Shown here: positions 23,460 through 33,108 of the stretch, one piece after another
Numbering within the stretch: the first letter of the stretch is position 1
How the letters are laid out: the number at the start of each line of letters is the position of its first letter
DNA from: Lichina pygmaea
Lineage: Eukaryota; Ascomycota; Lichinomycetes; Lichinales; Lichinaceae
DNA length: 64,000 bases
Assembly: GCA_963422465.1 (NCBI GenBank)
Contig: OY730173.1
Location: forward strand, 1,178,001-1,242,000
Direction of reading: 5' to 3'
Position numbers and translations under genes: made by a program
The notes under the pieces: generated by a model
Seen by the model: the letters and a program-made list of their open reading frames with translations, nothing else
Told to the model about the DNA's origin: nothing
The model's database searches: none

Positions 23460-24203
23460 ATGGTTGCCCAGAAGCACACGACGGCCGAACGCATCCAGGC
23501 CCTGGCTCTGATCGAGGAGGGCGTGCCGGTCGATCGGGTCACGACGGTGTCGGGCATGTCCAAGGCCTCGATCTACCGCCTCCAGAAGACGGCGCGCGCG
23601 CGCGGCTACGACCCGACCGTGTCGCGCAAGCTCAAGGACGAGTACGTCCAGGACGCGCCGCGGTCGGGTCGGCCCAAGAAGCTGTCGCCCGAGCAGGAGC
23701 AGCAGCTGCTCGAGGTGCTGCAGAACAACCGCACCGCCGGCAACGGCAACGCGCCCGAGAAGACGATGCAGCAGCTGGCCAGCGAGGCCGGCATCTCGTC
23801 CGTGTCGGTCTACCGCATCATGCGCAAGCACGGCCTGCAGAAGCCGAAGCCGGTCACGGGCACGCCGCAGACGTCCACTCCGGCCGCGGCCACGGCGCCG
23901 GTCGCGACGGTGGCGCCCATGACGCCGCAGACCCCCGTGCCCGTGCCCGGCACGATGCAGGTGGCTGGATCGATACCCATCGCGGCCGTCCCGATGCAGA
24001 CGCCCGTGGCCATCCCAGGCACCGTCCAAGATCAGATGCAAGGTCAGATGCAGGGTCAGATGCAGAGTCAGATGCAGGGTCAGATGCAGAATCAGATGCA
24101 AGGCCAGATGCAAGGTCAGATGCAGGGCGTCGTTCCCGTATCGATGACGGCTCCGGCGTCGCAAGCGCCGACGGCGCCTGTTGCCCAGATGGTGCCGAGT
24201 TGA
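23460..24203 (+). CDS. Stand-alone Tc1-type paired HTH DNA-binding protein with QMQG repeats
   Basis: A single exon of 247 aa with good start context (CATCATGG). Residues about 8-35 form a first helix-turn-helix (AERIQALALIEEGVPVDRV, GMSKASIYRL). A linker with YVQDAPRSGRPKKLSPEQ follows, then a second HTH at about 95-127 (MQQLASEAGISSVSVYRIMR). This is the bipartite DNA-binding module of Tc1/mariner transposases. After GLQKPKP the sequence turns to Pro/Thr/Ala/Val and eight tetrapeptides of QMQG type, then stops. No DDE catalytic domain follows in any frame, and no inverted repeats flank it. The frame is intact and codon use is GC-rich like its neighbours. This suggests a domesticated transposase-derived nuclear factor. 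The target and role are unknown. Confidence 0.85.
   Translation: MVAQKHTTAERIQALALIEEGVPVDRVTTVSGMSKASIYRLQKTARARGYDPTVSRKLKDEYVQDAPRSGRPKKLSPEQEQQLLEVLQNNRTAGNGNAPEKTMQQLASEAGISSVSVYRIMRKHGLQKPKPVTGTPQTSTPAAATAPVATVAPMTPQTPVPVPGTMQVAGSIPIAAVPMQTPVAIPGTVQDQMQGQMQGQMQSQMQGQMQNQMQGQMQGQMQGVVPVSMTAPASQAPTAPVAQMVPS
24032..24127 (+). repeat. 12-bp coding minisatellite (QMQG x8)
   Basis: Eight in-frame copies of a CAGATGCARGGT-type 12-mer encoding Gln-Met-Gln-Gly, with Ser or Asn replacing Gly in two units. Slippage here would change protein length without frameshift. Confidence 0.92.
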
Positions 24204-25946
24204 ACCGGGCCACGAAGACCGCCACGGCGCTTCCGAATCGCCCCTTCCCCCCGTTGGATCTTAATGTTGCGGCACTTTTCCGTCTTGTTATCAGCTCTCC
24301 CCCCTCCCCTTCTCCGTTTCACACACTCTCTCTCTCTTTCATTCTCGTCCTCCGTCTCTCCTCATATGTCTTCTTCTTGGACTCGGCCTTGGACTGGACT
24401 CAGCCTTTGGACTGGACTAGACTCGGACTCGAGCTTTTGCTTGCGCTCTGGTGCAGGTAGGGCCTGTTCTCCGAACACAAAGGGGGAGTTTCTGTCAGTG
24501 GCTGTGTGCGCAACGCACACGACCAATCCAATCCAATCCAGTCCAATCCAAACCGTCATTCGTTTGCCAATTCTCTTTTTTTTCCCTACGTATCGACATG
24601 TTACGTAGAGAAGGAAGAACCACGAATGTCCCAACGGAAAAGGCAACACGACCTCTTGGTCCAGTCCCAAGCCCTGTCAATTCTGTCTGCTACAGATGTT
24701 TCTAGTTGTGTGAACTGTTCCTGTCCTGTCCTGTCCTGTCGTGTCTTGTTCCATCCTGTCCAGTCCAGTCTTGTCCAGTCTTGCCCAGTCTTGTCCAGTC
24801 TTGTCCAGTCTTGTCCAGTCTTGTCCAGTCCTATGTCATCTACCCGACCAAAACAACACCGACGACTGGCTTATGTCGGTGTTTACCAGCCACGACAGTC
24901 GGCAAGCGAACCCTCTGTTGCAGAAGGAGAGGGAGACCGTGAGAGCCAACTCACCTGACCTTTATCCGTCTTCAAAGACATAGGGTGTCTACTGCTTACG
25001 GTAATTGGGCTGGGGAGCTTGTAGTACATATCTAGTACAAGCTTTACTGTTGTTCTGTGGAGTACTCGGTGGATGTCTATTCATGGCCTAACGTGTAGCC
25101 TAGAGGTTAGGCTATGGCTACCGTACTTGAATTACGTACTGTAGTTCGCAGGATGTATGAGGTGTACGTCCAGCATCCAACCCACGCCGCGCCACGCCAT
25201 GCCACGCCACGCCACGCCACCGCGCCCACCGAGAGAGCTGTATGCGGAGCCGACTTGATTACCACCACAGGTGTACGTACAGTACCGTACGAGGACTGTA
25301 GTCGACAGCAGTAGCACCTGTGGTCTCGTGATCTTGGGCCTCAGATGGTTTCTCTTCACCACAGGTTAACGCTTCACGACATGCTACAGTACGTTACGTA
25401 CCATCACAGGAGCAACCGAGAGTTGAGAGAGAGAGGAGAATTGTATGATTGGGTGTGTACTGACACAGTACGGTATGTGCTGGTACAGAGTGCCGTACCG
25501 TATTCGGAACGTGAATGTTGTCTGAATGGTGCTGTCGGTGGAATGCTACAGTACTGTTTTCAGTGCTCGCAAGGAGGGGCCAAGGGCTCGTCGTCAAGCT
25601 CAGTACCTACGTACGGTACGTATCCGTGTGGAGTACGGTACTCCGTACGGAAGTAACGAGGTGCGGAGGTGCGGAGGTGCGAGTACAGCTACAGCGAACG
25701 GAATCTTGCTTAGTCATTGATAGCTACATAACGGTCTCTGTACTCGGTACCTTCGTACGTTCGGTACGAGTACTCCCGCACGAGTACTCCTTACAGTGGG
25801 CATGTACAGTAGTACTGTTCGGTACAAGGTACCTGCGTACCGTCTCGACAGGCACGACATCGCAATCCGAACCGGTCTTCAGATCTCCAAGGCGCTGTAC
25901 GGAGTACAGCAGCTGCGTCGCCACCTGCCCGACACACTCGCGGACG
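24204..25946. other. Gene-free interval with several tandem repeats
   Basis: About 1.7 kb with no supported gene. It holds pyrimidine-rich 3' flank, AATCC-type repeats near 24522-24556, CTGTC and TTGTCCAGTC repeats (24719-24830), CCACG repeats (25181-25220), and GTAC/CGTAC palindrome clusters near 25275-25300 and 25605-25655. Multiple GTAC motifs continue to 25910 in the RCF1 promoter. Confidence 0.5.
24771..24830. repeat. 10-bp tandem repeat TTGTCCAGTC
   Basis: Six perfect or near-perfect 10-bp units (one with TTGCCCAGTC), preceded by a CTGTC repeat from about 24719. Confidence 0.95.
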
Positions 25947-26613
25947 ATGGCATCTCTACCGCCGCCACCGTCGTCATACGACTCGAATCCGTGAGTGCCG
26001 CCGCCGTCTCGGACGGCAGGCGCCGTCGTTTCCCATGTCCATCCCTCTCGCTGACGATCGATGCTCCAGAGAGTTCTACGAGGAGGGTTGGGTCAAGAAA
26101 CTCGGGCGGCGGATGAAGGAGGAGCCGCTGATCCCTCTAGGTCAGCCTGCGCCACGTGACCGATGGCTTTTTGGATGTCTACGGTGACCGTCACGCGAGA
26201 TCTGATGCGGGGCCCTTGAGTCAGGATGCGCCCTGACCTCCTACGCTCTGTATGCCGCCAGTCGATCGATTCGCGCCGGGGACAGCAACCGCACGAACCG
26301 CCTGTTCCGCCGCCGGATATACGCGCAGGGCTTCACCGTCGCCGCCATGCTGGGCGGTTCCATCTACTGGGCCGAGGATAGAGAGAGAAGAGCCAAGTTC
26401 GACAAGCTCCTGGCAGAGAAGATACATCTCGAGAAGCGCGACGCCTGGCTCAAGGAACTCGAAGCCCGAGAGCTCGAGGAGGAGGAGCTGCGGCGGAGGG
26501 CGGAACGGGCGCGGCAGAGGAACTCCAGGGAAAAGAGCCGACAAGCCCCGCAAGATTCGCTTTCTACCGGGGTCGTAGACAAAGCCAAGGATCTGGCGTT
26601 CGGGAAAGCATAA
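25947..26613 (+). CDS. RCF1: Respiratory supercomplex factor 1 (HIG1 domain)
   Basis: Inner-mitochondrial-membrane protein that associates with cytochrome c oxidase and III-IV supercomplexes. Exons 25947-25990, 26070-26140, 26225-26613; introns 79 and 84 nt with GTGAGT and GTCAGC donors. The product is 167 aa, the family length. It begins MASLPPPPSSYDSNPEF, then KKLGRRMKEEPLIPLGCA, then the HIG1 hairpin: ALTSYALYAASRSIRAGDSN and RIYAQGFTVAAMLGGSIYW. After the two membrane segments a charged coiled C-terminus follows (KFDKLLAEK.., KELEARELEEEELRR). The Pro-Leu-Gly codon phase is rebuilt exactly across intron 2. It converges with the LYR-motif gene, stops 136 bp apart. Confidence 0.96.
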
Positions 26614-26749
26614 GCTTCGCGTTTGCCGGCCTCCTCTTCGAACATTTTGCGTTGGTAGATTCCTCAGGCGCTGCGGTGATGCGCTTGTCCATTGTCTTGG
26701 CAGAAGCATCAGATGCGGCTGCGGTATATACACGCCGTCTTTCACGGCT

Positions 26750-27457
26750 TCATCTTCGGCCGGAACGCCCGGCATCCATGCTGTTGACAGCAGTCTTACG
26801 CGTGGCATCGAGCTGAGCCTTGCCTGTCTACGGCGGGGTTAGACATGACGAGATCACTGCGCCTGAGCTTGTCACAACTCACGGATATGAGATACCTGAT
26901 GAGGTCCTGACCAGGTCAGCGTCAGCGCGCACTGGCGACTCGACGTCTCGACTTACTATATCCGTGACATGGCGATTGCGCTCAAACTCGTCGCGCGCAA
27001 AGCGACGCATGTCAGTCCGTACACCCTCGTCGGCGAGATCTAAGTCCGCATCAAGAGGACGTCGTCAGCACCAGCCACGCGCCACCGGACACGGTCTCGA
27101 CAATCTCCGAGGACAATCTACCGTTGGTGGCCCGGAGGACCTCTCGCCACAACGCCAGGACTCTTCCCCGCTGTAAGAACTGTGCACGAGGGAGCAGGTC
27201 ACGTTCGTCAGTACGGTACGATACATGCGCCTCGCACGGGGGTTGATTCTGTCTGTTCTCCACCAAGGACGTCGGTGCGGTACAGGTAGCTTCGACGGGG
27301 TGCGCGACGTAACGTAAAGATAAGTAAACCTACGTACGTGGTTGAGACTCAGCTTCGGCCGTCTCGCGCCCGAGTGTACGAGTCTGCACAGGGCCGAGAG
27401 GTGCTTGTTGACTCCATGGACCGGTGACGTTGCGAATCGTGTCCTCATAGACACCAT
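26750..27457 (-). CDS. LYR-motif mitochondrial protein (LYRM2-like)
   Basis: Five exons: 27338-27457, 27122-27179, 26957-27039, 26883-26906, 26750-26827; introns 158, 82, 50 and 55 nt. The product is 120 aa. The N-terminus (MVSMRTRFATSPVHG) fits a mitochondrial presequence and is followed by PKLSLNHFLQRGRVLALWRE, in which LWRE occupies the LYR position. Next come RRFARDEFERNRHVTDIDLI and RYLISTGKAQLD, the conserved second half of the LYRM2-type domain. LYR proteins act with acyl-carrier protein in assembling respiratory complexes or Fe-S clusters. The gene was pieced together from five small exons; each junction preserves phase and recovers conserved residues, but splicing has not been shown. 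LYR is replaced by LWR, a tolerated variant. Divergent from NAT4. Confidence 0.82.
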
Positions 27458-27829
27458 CGAGTCGAAGACGATCCTGCCCCCCTATGGGCCACGGTTGGCG
27501 TACTGTACGTATGTACTCGTACAGGTACAGTACCGAGGTATCTGCCATCCAAATCGCCTTACGTCAGCATACGAGATGCAGGCTTACCTAATCGCTGCGT
27601 GATGCTATACTCGTACGGTACGTTACGTACGTACAGTACGGAAGTACGTACATACGAGTACGTACCGTGAGCGGCTTATCTAATCTAGCAGACACCCCTC
27701 TTTGGCACTGATACCCCTCGTACCCAGTACTCAGTACATACACACCTTACGTATCAACGCCCCCCGCACGGAACGGAGCTGCCAGGCAGTTGCCAGGTAC
27801 TACGAGTACGAGTGTACAGGACGACGACC
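27458..27829. promoter_or_regulatory. Divergent promoter region LYR gene / NAT4, GTAC-rich
   Basis: 372 bp between two start codons. From 27608 to 27665 nearly every few bases form CGTAC, TACGTA or GTACGTAC, one of the densest clusters in the window. Confidence 0.5.
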
Positions 27830-28712
27830 ATGGGTGTGATCGAGACGGCCAACTCGCATACCCTGCCGGTGCTGCGGTCCGACTACGTCTTTCCGGCGGG
27901 GACGTCTCGGACGGTGACGACGACGGCGGCGGCGGCGGCGGCGGCGCGTGACGACGGGGCGACGTACGCCATCACGCTGGAGACGTCGTCCTCGATGGCG
28001 GCGGTCGAGCTGCAGGCATGCTTCGATCTGATAGAGCACACGAGCGCGGACACGTACAGGAACTCCGACACGAGATGGTCGCCTGCGAAGAAGCGCAAGG
28101 AGATGAGGTTGCCTGACATGCGATATCTTCTGCTCAGACGTGCTCCGTCCCTGAGCATGCCGTGTACCATGTCTGCTACTGCTACTGCTACTGCTACTGC
28201 TACTGCTACTGCTACTGCTCCTGCTCCGGCAGATGAAAGGCACCAAGAATCTTCCGCTGTGCTCGGATTCCTCTCCTTCATGGCCACGTACGAAGACGGC
28301 CACGAGGTCATCTATTGCTACGAGATTCATCTGACCGAACGCCTGCGTGGATGCGGGCTTGGAAGGACGTTGCTGAAGAAGATGGAGGATGTGGGCAAGA
28401 GGTTTGGCGTTGAAAAGGCCATGTTGACCGTCTACTTGGCCAACGGCAGCGGTCTCGACTTCTACCGTAAATGCGGGTGGGATGCTGCGTAGTCCGTTGA
28501 GCTGCCGACGCTGCAAGACACTGACGCCGAGTCTGCCCAGGTACGCGACGGATGGTTATTCTCCGGGGCCCACCGTGCTCAGGAGTGGGAAGACCAAGGA
28601 GCCCGCTTATGTGATACTCTCGAAAGCTCTGGCAGCGGGGCCGACCTCTGGGATAGCCGCCGCTGATTCCGCGTCTGCGGATCGGCACTCGGCCAAGGCG
28701 CCCCCAGAGTGA
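27830..28712 (+). CDS. NAT4: N-alpha-acetyltransferase 40 (NatD) for histones H4/H2A
   Basis: GNAT-family enzyme that acetylates the N-terminal Ser of histones H4 and H2A. Exons 27830-28488 and 28541-28712 (52-nt intron, CTGAC branch) give 276 aa. Conserved blocks: CFDLIEHTSADTYRNSD..W.P..K..EM, GFLSFMATYEDGHEVIYCYE, the acetyl-CoA loop RGCGLGRTLLKKMED, and LTVYLANGSGLDFYRKCGW; after the intron come KTKEPAYVILSKAL. Two coding microsatellites add length: an Ala run near residue 30 and an ACTGCT repeat encoding Thr-Ala near residues 115-130. Both lie in loops the family tolerates. The NAT4 stop is only 23 bp from the convergent GAB1 stop, so their 3' UTRs must overlap. The start is the ATG at 27830; a GTG further upstream is not needed. 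Confidence 0.9.
28173..28222 (+). repeat. (ACTGCT)n coding microsatellite in NAT4
   Basis: About eight ACTGCT units encoding a Thr-Ala run, ending in CTCCTGCTCC. In frame, so copy changes alter protein length only. Confidence 0.92.
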
Positions 28713-28735
28713 CCGTGCCACATCCTGCGTCTCGA

Positions 28736-30367
28736 TCAGACATGCCTGATCGGCTTGCCCTTCATGTCTGGTCTTTCGGCCTCGAACTCGTCCCGCAGCA
28801 CGGCGAATATCGAGTCTGCCACGATGACGGAAAGCCCGAGGCTCCAGACCAGAGTGATGGCATAGAAGAAATTGGCATTGCCAGATCCTGCATAGACCCA
28901 CAAGTAGTGGAAAGCAGGACCCAGGAGGGAGGCGTAGAGCAGTGTCGAGACGGTGAAGAAGGTATATCTCATCACTGGGGAGGGACATTTAGCGGCCGTG
29001 ATCCTCGACCCGGAAAGGACTTCAACAGGTCGAGGCAACTCACACGGGAAGACGTGCCGGTAGAGGGGCAGCAAGCCTAGGTACAGAGCGCTGTCGGATA
29101 CGCTCGGGTACGGCTTGAATATGGCGAAGAGGCCTGTCAGGGTGATGGCAACGAATAGGGGTTGTCGTCTGGTACGAGTCGGGTGTCAGGATCCCATAGC
29201 AAAGAACGGGGCGTACCAACGCTGCACGCACCTGAATTTGACGGACAATCCTCCTACGTAGCTCGCCAGGTGCAACCAAAAAACGCCGATGAAGAATGCT
29301 CGGAATGAATCGAACATCTCGATGAAGAAATACCACCATAGTCCAACGTTGGGCGTGAGGTCCGGCAGCAACAGGTGGAAGCCGTACGTGGACGATATAA
29401 ACTCCCAGGACCTGCCAGTCACAAAATACGACAGAAGAAGTAGACCGCCGATGGCCGACACGGTACATGTTGCGTAAGCTGCTCCGTGTGTGATAGGTCG
29501 GTGTAACGCCCAGGATGGCGTGCGTCGGTCGAAGCAGAGTAGCGCCAGCGGGGGCATTAGCAACACGGAGTAGAGGGACATGTAAGATGCAATTGCCAAG
29601 GCAAATGCAGAAGTGGACAGACGGCCTGTGACATTGGTGAGCAGTCCGCATCCAAGTCGACCCACGAAGGCACACACACCGAGAACGGCCCGTTCAAGAG
29701 CATAGAGAGTGGCGCAATTTGTAAACGCCGAGCTCGACCGGGCCAGACACGATGCTATGGTGAAGGGATTGAACAGATATCTGTGCACACGCTTATGAGT
29801 CCAGGATCCCCGACTGCGGCGGTCGTATGGAGACTCACGCAGCACCTATCGACAGGCTGCTCGTCTTTTCACCCGCTCTGGGAGACTTGAAACGTCTCGA
29901 CGACCGCGCCTCGCCGCTCTCCGCGATCCGCATGAGAGCATTTGCGCTGAGGAGATCCACCAGAACGTACAATAGGTATATCGAAATCGAGGGGTCGGGC
30001 GAGGAGGAAAACGAGGCAACGAGAGGAAGGACGAGAGGCGCCTATACCTCCATCAGTCCACACAAGCAGGACTTGGCAGAGAAATCCTCAGCGACCTGAT
30101 GGAAGACACCTCCATCGTAAGGCGACACGTTCCGGGCGTAGAGAAAGACGCCCTCCTGTACTTTGAATGGGGTCAGCCTTTGTTCGACATCGTCGCAGGA
30201 GTGCATTGAGTGTCGGCATCCTCACATCGTTTGAAACTGGTCACCGGCGTGGACAGCTCAACCCGTCCAGCTAAGAGATCTGGCAACGACGGACCAAGAT
30301 AGAAGAGAGAAGTACGAAGGAGAGCGGCTGTGCCAAAGACCAGGAGCCATTGCCGGTCAAAAGCCAT
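28736..30367 (-). CDS. GAB1: GPI transamidase subunit PIG-U (Gab1/Cdc91)
   Basis: Membrane subunit of the ER complex that attaches GPI anchors. Six exons: 30226-30367, 30096-30160, 29839-30041, 29232-29780, 29044-29168, 28736-28974; introns 65, 54, 58, 63 and 69 nt. The product is 440 aa. It starts [18 protein letters not shown] (first membrane segment), then [20 protein letters not shown] and [17 protein letters not shown], hallmark PIG-U text. Many further membrane segments follow, with [30 protein letters not shown] and [13 protein letters not shown]. The end carries [20 protein letters not shown] and [18 protein letters not shown]. All phases close. The first intron uses a CAAAG acceptor rather than the nearby TACAG, because only the former avoids a stop and restores RLQEG. 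Divergent from NOP7. Confidence 0.94.
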
Positions 30368-30696
30368 CAGTCCAGCCAGCCCACTGAAGCCGGAATCTGT
30401 CACCTCGTACGTCGTCGTAGGCTCGCTGGCCGTGGGTCTTGTACCTCCGTACTTATGTACCTGTCTACGTACGAAGTACCGGTACGTAAGTACTCCCGTA
30501 CCGGTACGTATGTACGGTACCGGTACGTAAAGTATGTAGATCGCAAGAGCCGCGCGTGCCGCCACACCGGGTCTCGGGCAAACCATAATCCGAGTCGTGA
30601 TCCCCACAATGCCCGAAGCTTGAACATTGAGCGTGGAGCTGCAGAAGATCAGATCCCCGCACATTTACAAGAGACGAGTCCAACAAGGATATCACC
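30368..30696. promoter_or_regulatory. Shared divergent promoter GAB1 / NOP7, GTAC-rich
   Basis: 329 bp with a compact cluster of near-palindromes at 30455-30535 (repeated GTACCGGTACGTA, TACGTA and GTACGGTACC). The cluster could extrude hairpins or act as a repeated binding site. Confidence 0.5.
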
Positions 30697-33108
30697 ATGG
30701 CCAAGATCAAGAAGAAAGGTAGCCGAGCCCCCTCTATCAGATGGTTCTACTGTCGCTGACTGCTTGAACCCAGGCACTTCTGGCCAGGCCAAAAACTTCA
30801 TCACCAGATCACAAGCCATCCGCAAGCTGCAAATATCATTGTCCGATTTCCGACGGCTATGCATATTCAAAGGTGAGATTGCGAGGCCAAGGTAGACGTC
30901 GAGGTCTGGGTCAACGACTGTCGTTCCGCCTGCCCACGCTAAACACGCCGACGTCGTTGCACAGGCATCTATCCAAGAGAGCCCCGAAGCAGGAAGAAGG
31001 CTTCCAAATCCTCCACTCCAGCGACGACGTTCTACTACACCAAAGACATCCAGTACATCCTACACGAGCCTCTTCTTCGCAAGTTCCGGGAACACAAAAC
31101 GCTCGCGAGGAGGATCACAAAATACTTGGGCCGGAATGAAGTCAGCGAAGCCGCACGGCTGGAGAGAAATAGCAAGCCGCGATTGTCGCTGGACCACATC
31201 ATCAAGGAGAGGTATCCGACCTTTGTCGATGCCCTCAGAGATCTCGACGATGCACTCTCGATGCTCTTCTTGTTCGCCAACCTACCGGCAACCTCTACGG
31301 TCCCCACAAAGACCGTCGCGCGATGCCAGCGGCTATGCTTGGAGTTCCAAAATTACCTGATCGTGACACACTCGCTCCGGAAATCCTTTTTGTCGATCAA
31401 GGGAATCTATTACCAGGCCACCATACAAGGGCAGGATATCCTGTGGCTGGTGCCTTACCAGTTCGTGCAGCGAGTGACAGGAGATGTTGACTTTAGGATC
31501 ATGGCTACCTTTGTGCAATTCTACACGACGCTCCTCGGTTTTGTCAACTTCCGTCTGTACACATCCATAGGGCTTGTGTACCCGCCAAAGTTTAACCTCG
31601 ACAGCAGCGAGAAAGGAGGGGAGCTTCGAGCCTTTACACTGAAAGGCAGGCCAATAGGCGCCGAGGCGAAAGACGATCCTCCTACAAACGGCCCCGCAAA
31701 TGGTACGGGTCCTGAGGCCGACAAGCACCGCAAGGCGAACGGCACCGAGCGGCCAGACAAGGGAGAGGCTCTGAGCAAGGTGGTCCAGCGTATAGCGGTG
31801 GACGACGAGAACCAAAAAGACTCGGATGGCCCTGCCGAGCCAGAGGAGCAGAACGACACACCCGAGGGAGCCATTGACGTCTTCGATGCCCCTATATCCG
31901 CAGACGCAGACATCCTCCCCCAGCCGGCGCTGGCTGCAGATGCTGCAGCGGCGTTGTTCGCGCCCTTTACCGTCTATCTTTCGCGAGAGACGCCGAGAAC
32001 GCCGCTTGAGTTTCTCTTGCGCGCTTTCGGTTGCAACCGCATCGGCTGGGATGCCGTGTGCGGAGACGGAGCATTCACAACCGACGAGCTCCATCCGGCC
32101 ATCACGCATCAGGTCGTGGACAGGCCACCTTTGCCTGCCGAGGCCCTCCCGGCGACCGAGACGGCTACAGGCGGCGACGGCACGGCCCACGACATGCGAA
32201 GCAGTCGCTCGAGGACTCGGGTTCCCGGCCGCATCTACATCCAGCCGCAGTGGATCTGGGACTGTGTGAACGCCGGGAAGCTGCTCGCTCCAGACCTTTA
32301 TGGCCCTGGCGCCGAGCTCCCTCCGCATCTGAGCCCGTGGGTGAAGCCCAAGAAGGGCCAGTACGATCCTACCCTGCCGTTGGCCGACCAGGAGGAGGAA
32401 GGGGAGGCCGAAGATGATCTGAGAGAGGCCAGCATTGTTGATGACGAGGACAGAGAGCATTTGGCCGATGGCATGGCCGGCTCGGCGAGTTCGAAGAGTC
32501 GTGTGCTCGCAGAGGCGTCAGAAGATGAAGACGATGACGAGAATGGCGGCATGGACGTGGCCGACGATGACACGTCCGAAGAGGCTGATGTTAGCGAGGC
32601 AGAGGAGCCCAAGTGGGGGGGAGTAGAACCTAATCGGGGGAGTGCGGAGTCCGAGGGGGAAGGGATGCTAGAGAAGCCCGACTGGGGGGGTGCGGAATCC
32701 GAGTGGGGAGGGATCCCGGACGAGCGAGCGGAAGGCTCACCGAGAGTGCCGCAGCATCTCGAGGACGGGGTAACCCGAGAGGGAGACGACGGAGAGGACG
32801 AAGCCGAACAGGAGGACGAGACGACGCGTCATCAGAAAGAGCTCGAAGCCGAGGCGGCCGGTCTTCCTCCGCCGGCTCCCAAACGCAGCGCAGAAGCGGC
32901 GTCGAAGCAGGAGACTGCGGCGGCCAGGAAACGCCGCCTGGCCAAGGCCCGGCAAGAAGAAGAGCTCGAGCGGCAGAAGATGATGATGAGCAGGAAGAAG
33001 CGCAAGATGCTCGACAAGATGCTCTACTCGAACCGCAAGAAGGACGACGAGGCGCTCGCGCTGCGCAAGAAGCGCCGAAGGATCGAGCGGGAGAAGGGTG
33101 CAGGATGA
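30697..33108 (+). CDS. NOP7: Pescadillo homologue, ribosome biogenesis factor Nop7
   Basis: Nucleolar protein of the PeBoW (Nop7-Erb1-Ytm1) complex required for 60S maturation. Exons 30697-30718, 30774-30872, 30965-33108 (introns 55 and 92 nt) give 754 aa. The N-terminus is [20 protein letters not shown] with [20 protein letters not shown] and then [13 protein letters not shown], both rebuilt across introns. Pescadillo domain blocks follow: [32 protein letters not shown] and [24 protein letters not shown] domain lies at about residues 400-505 with the conserved WIWDCVN. The C-terminal third is acidic with imperfect GGAE/SEW-type repeats, then a Lys/Arg coiled coil ending [15 protein letters not shown]. 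It is longer than yeast Nop7 because of the acidic insert. Confidence 0.96.

Noticed and set aside
23112-24164. Minus-strand 350-codon frame with (HLTLHL)n text
   Set aside because: It is the complement of the QMQG minisatellite and HTH gene; the repeat creates the apparent periodic protein.
25181-25220. Possible CRISPR-like or regulatory array (CCACG repeats)
   Set aside because: A simple pentanucleotide microsatellite with no spacers; eukaryotic context.
31333-32460. Minus-strand frame of 375 codons opposite NOP7
   Set aside because: Antisense shadow without domain; NOP7 is certain on the plus strand.
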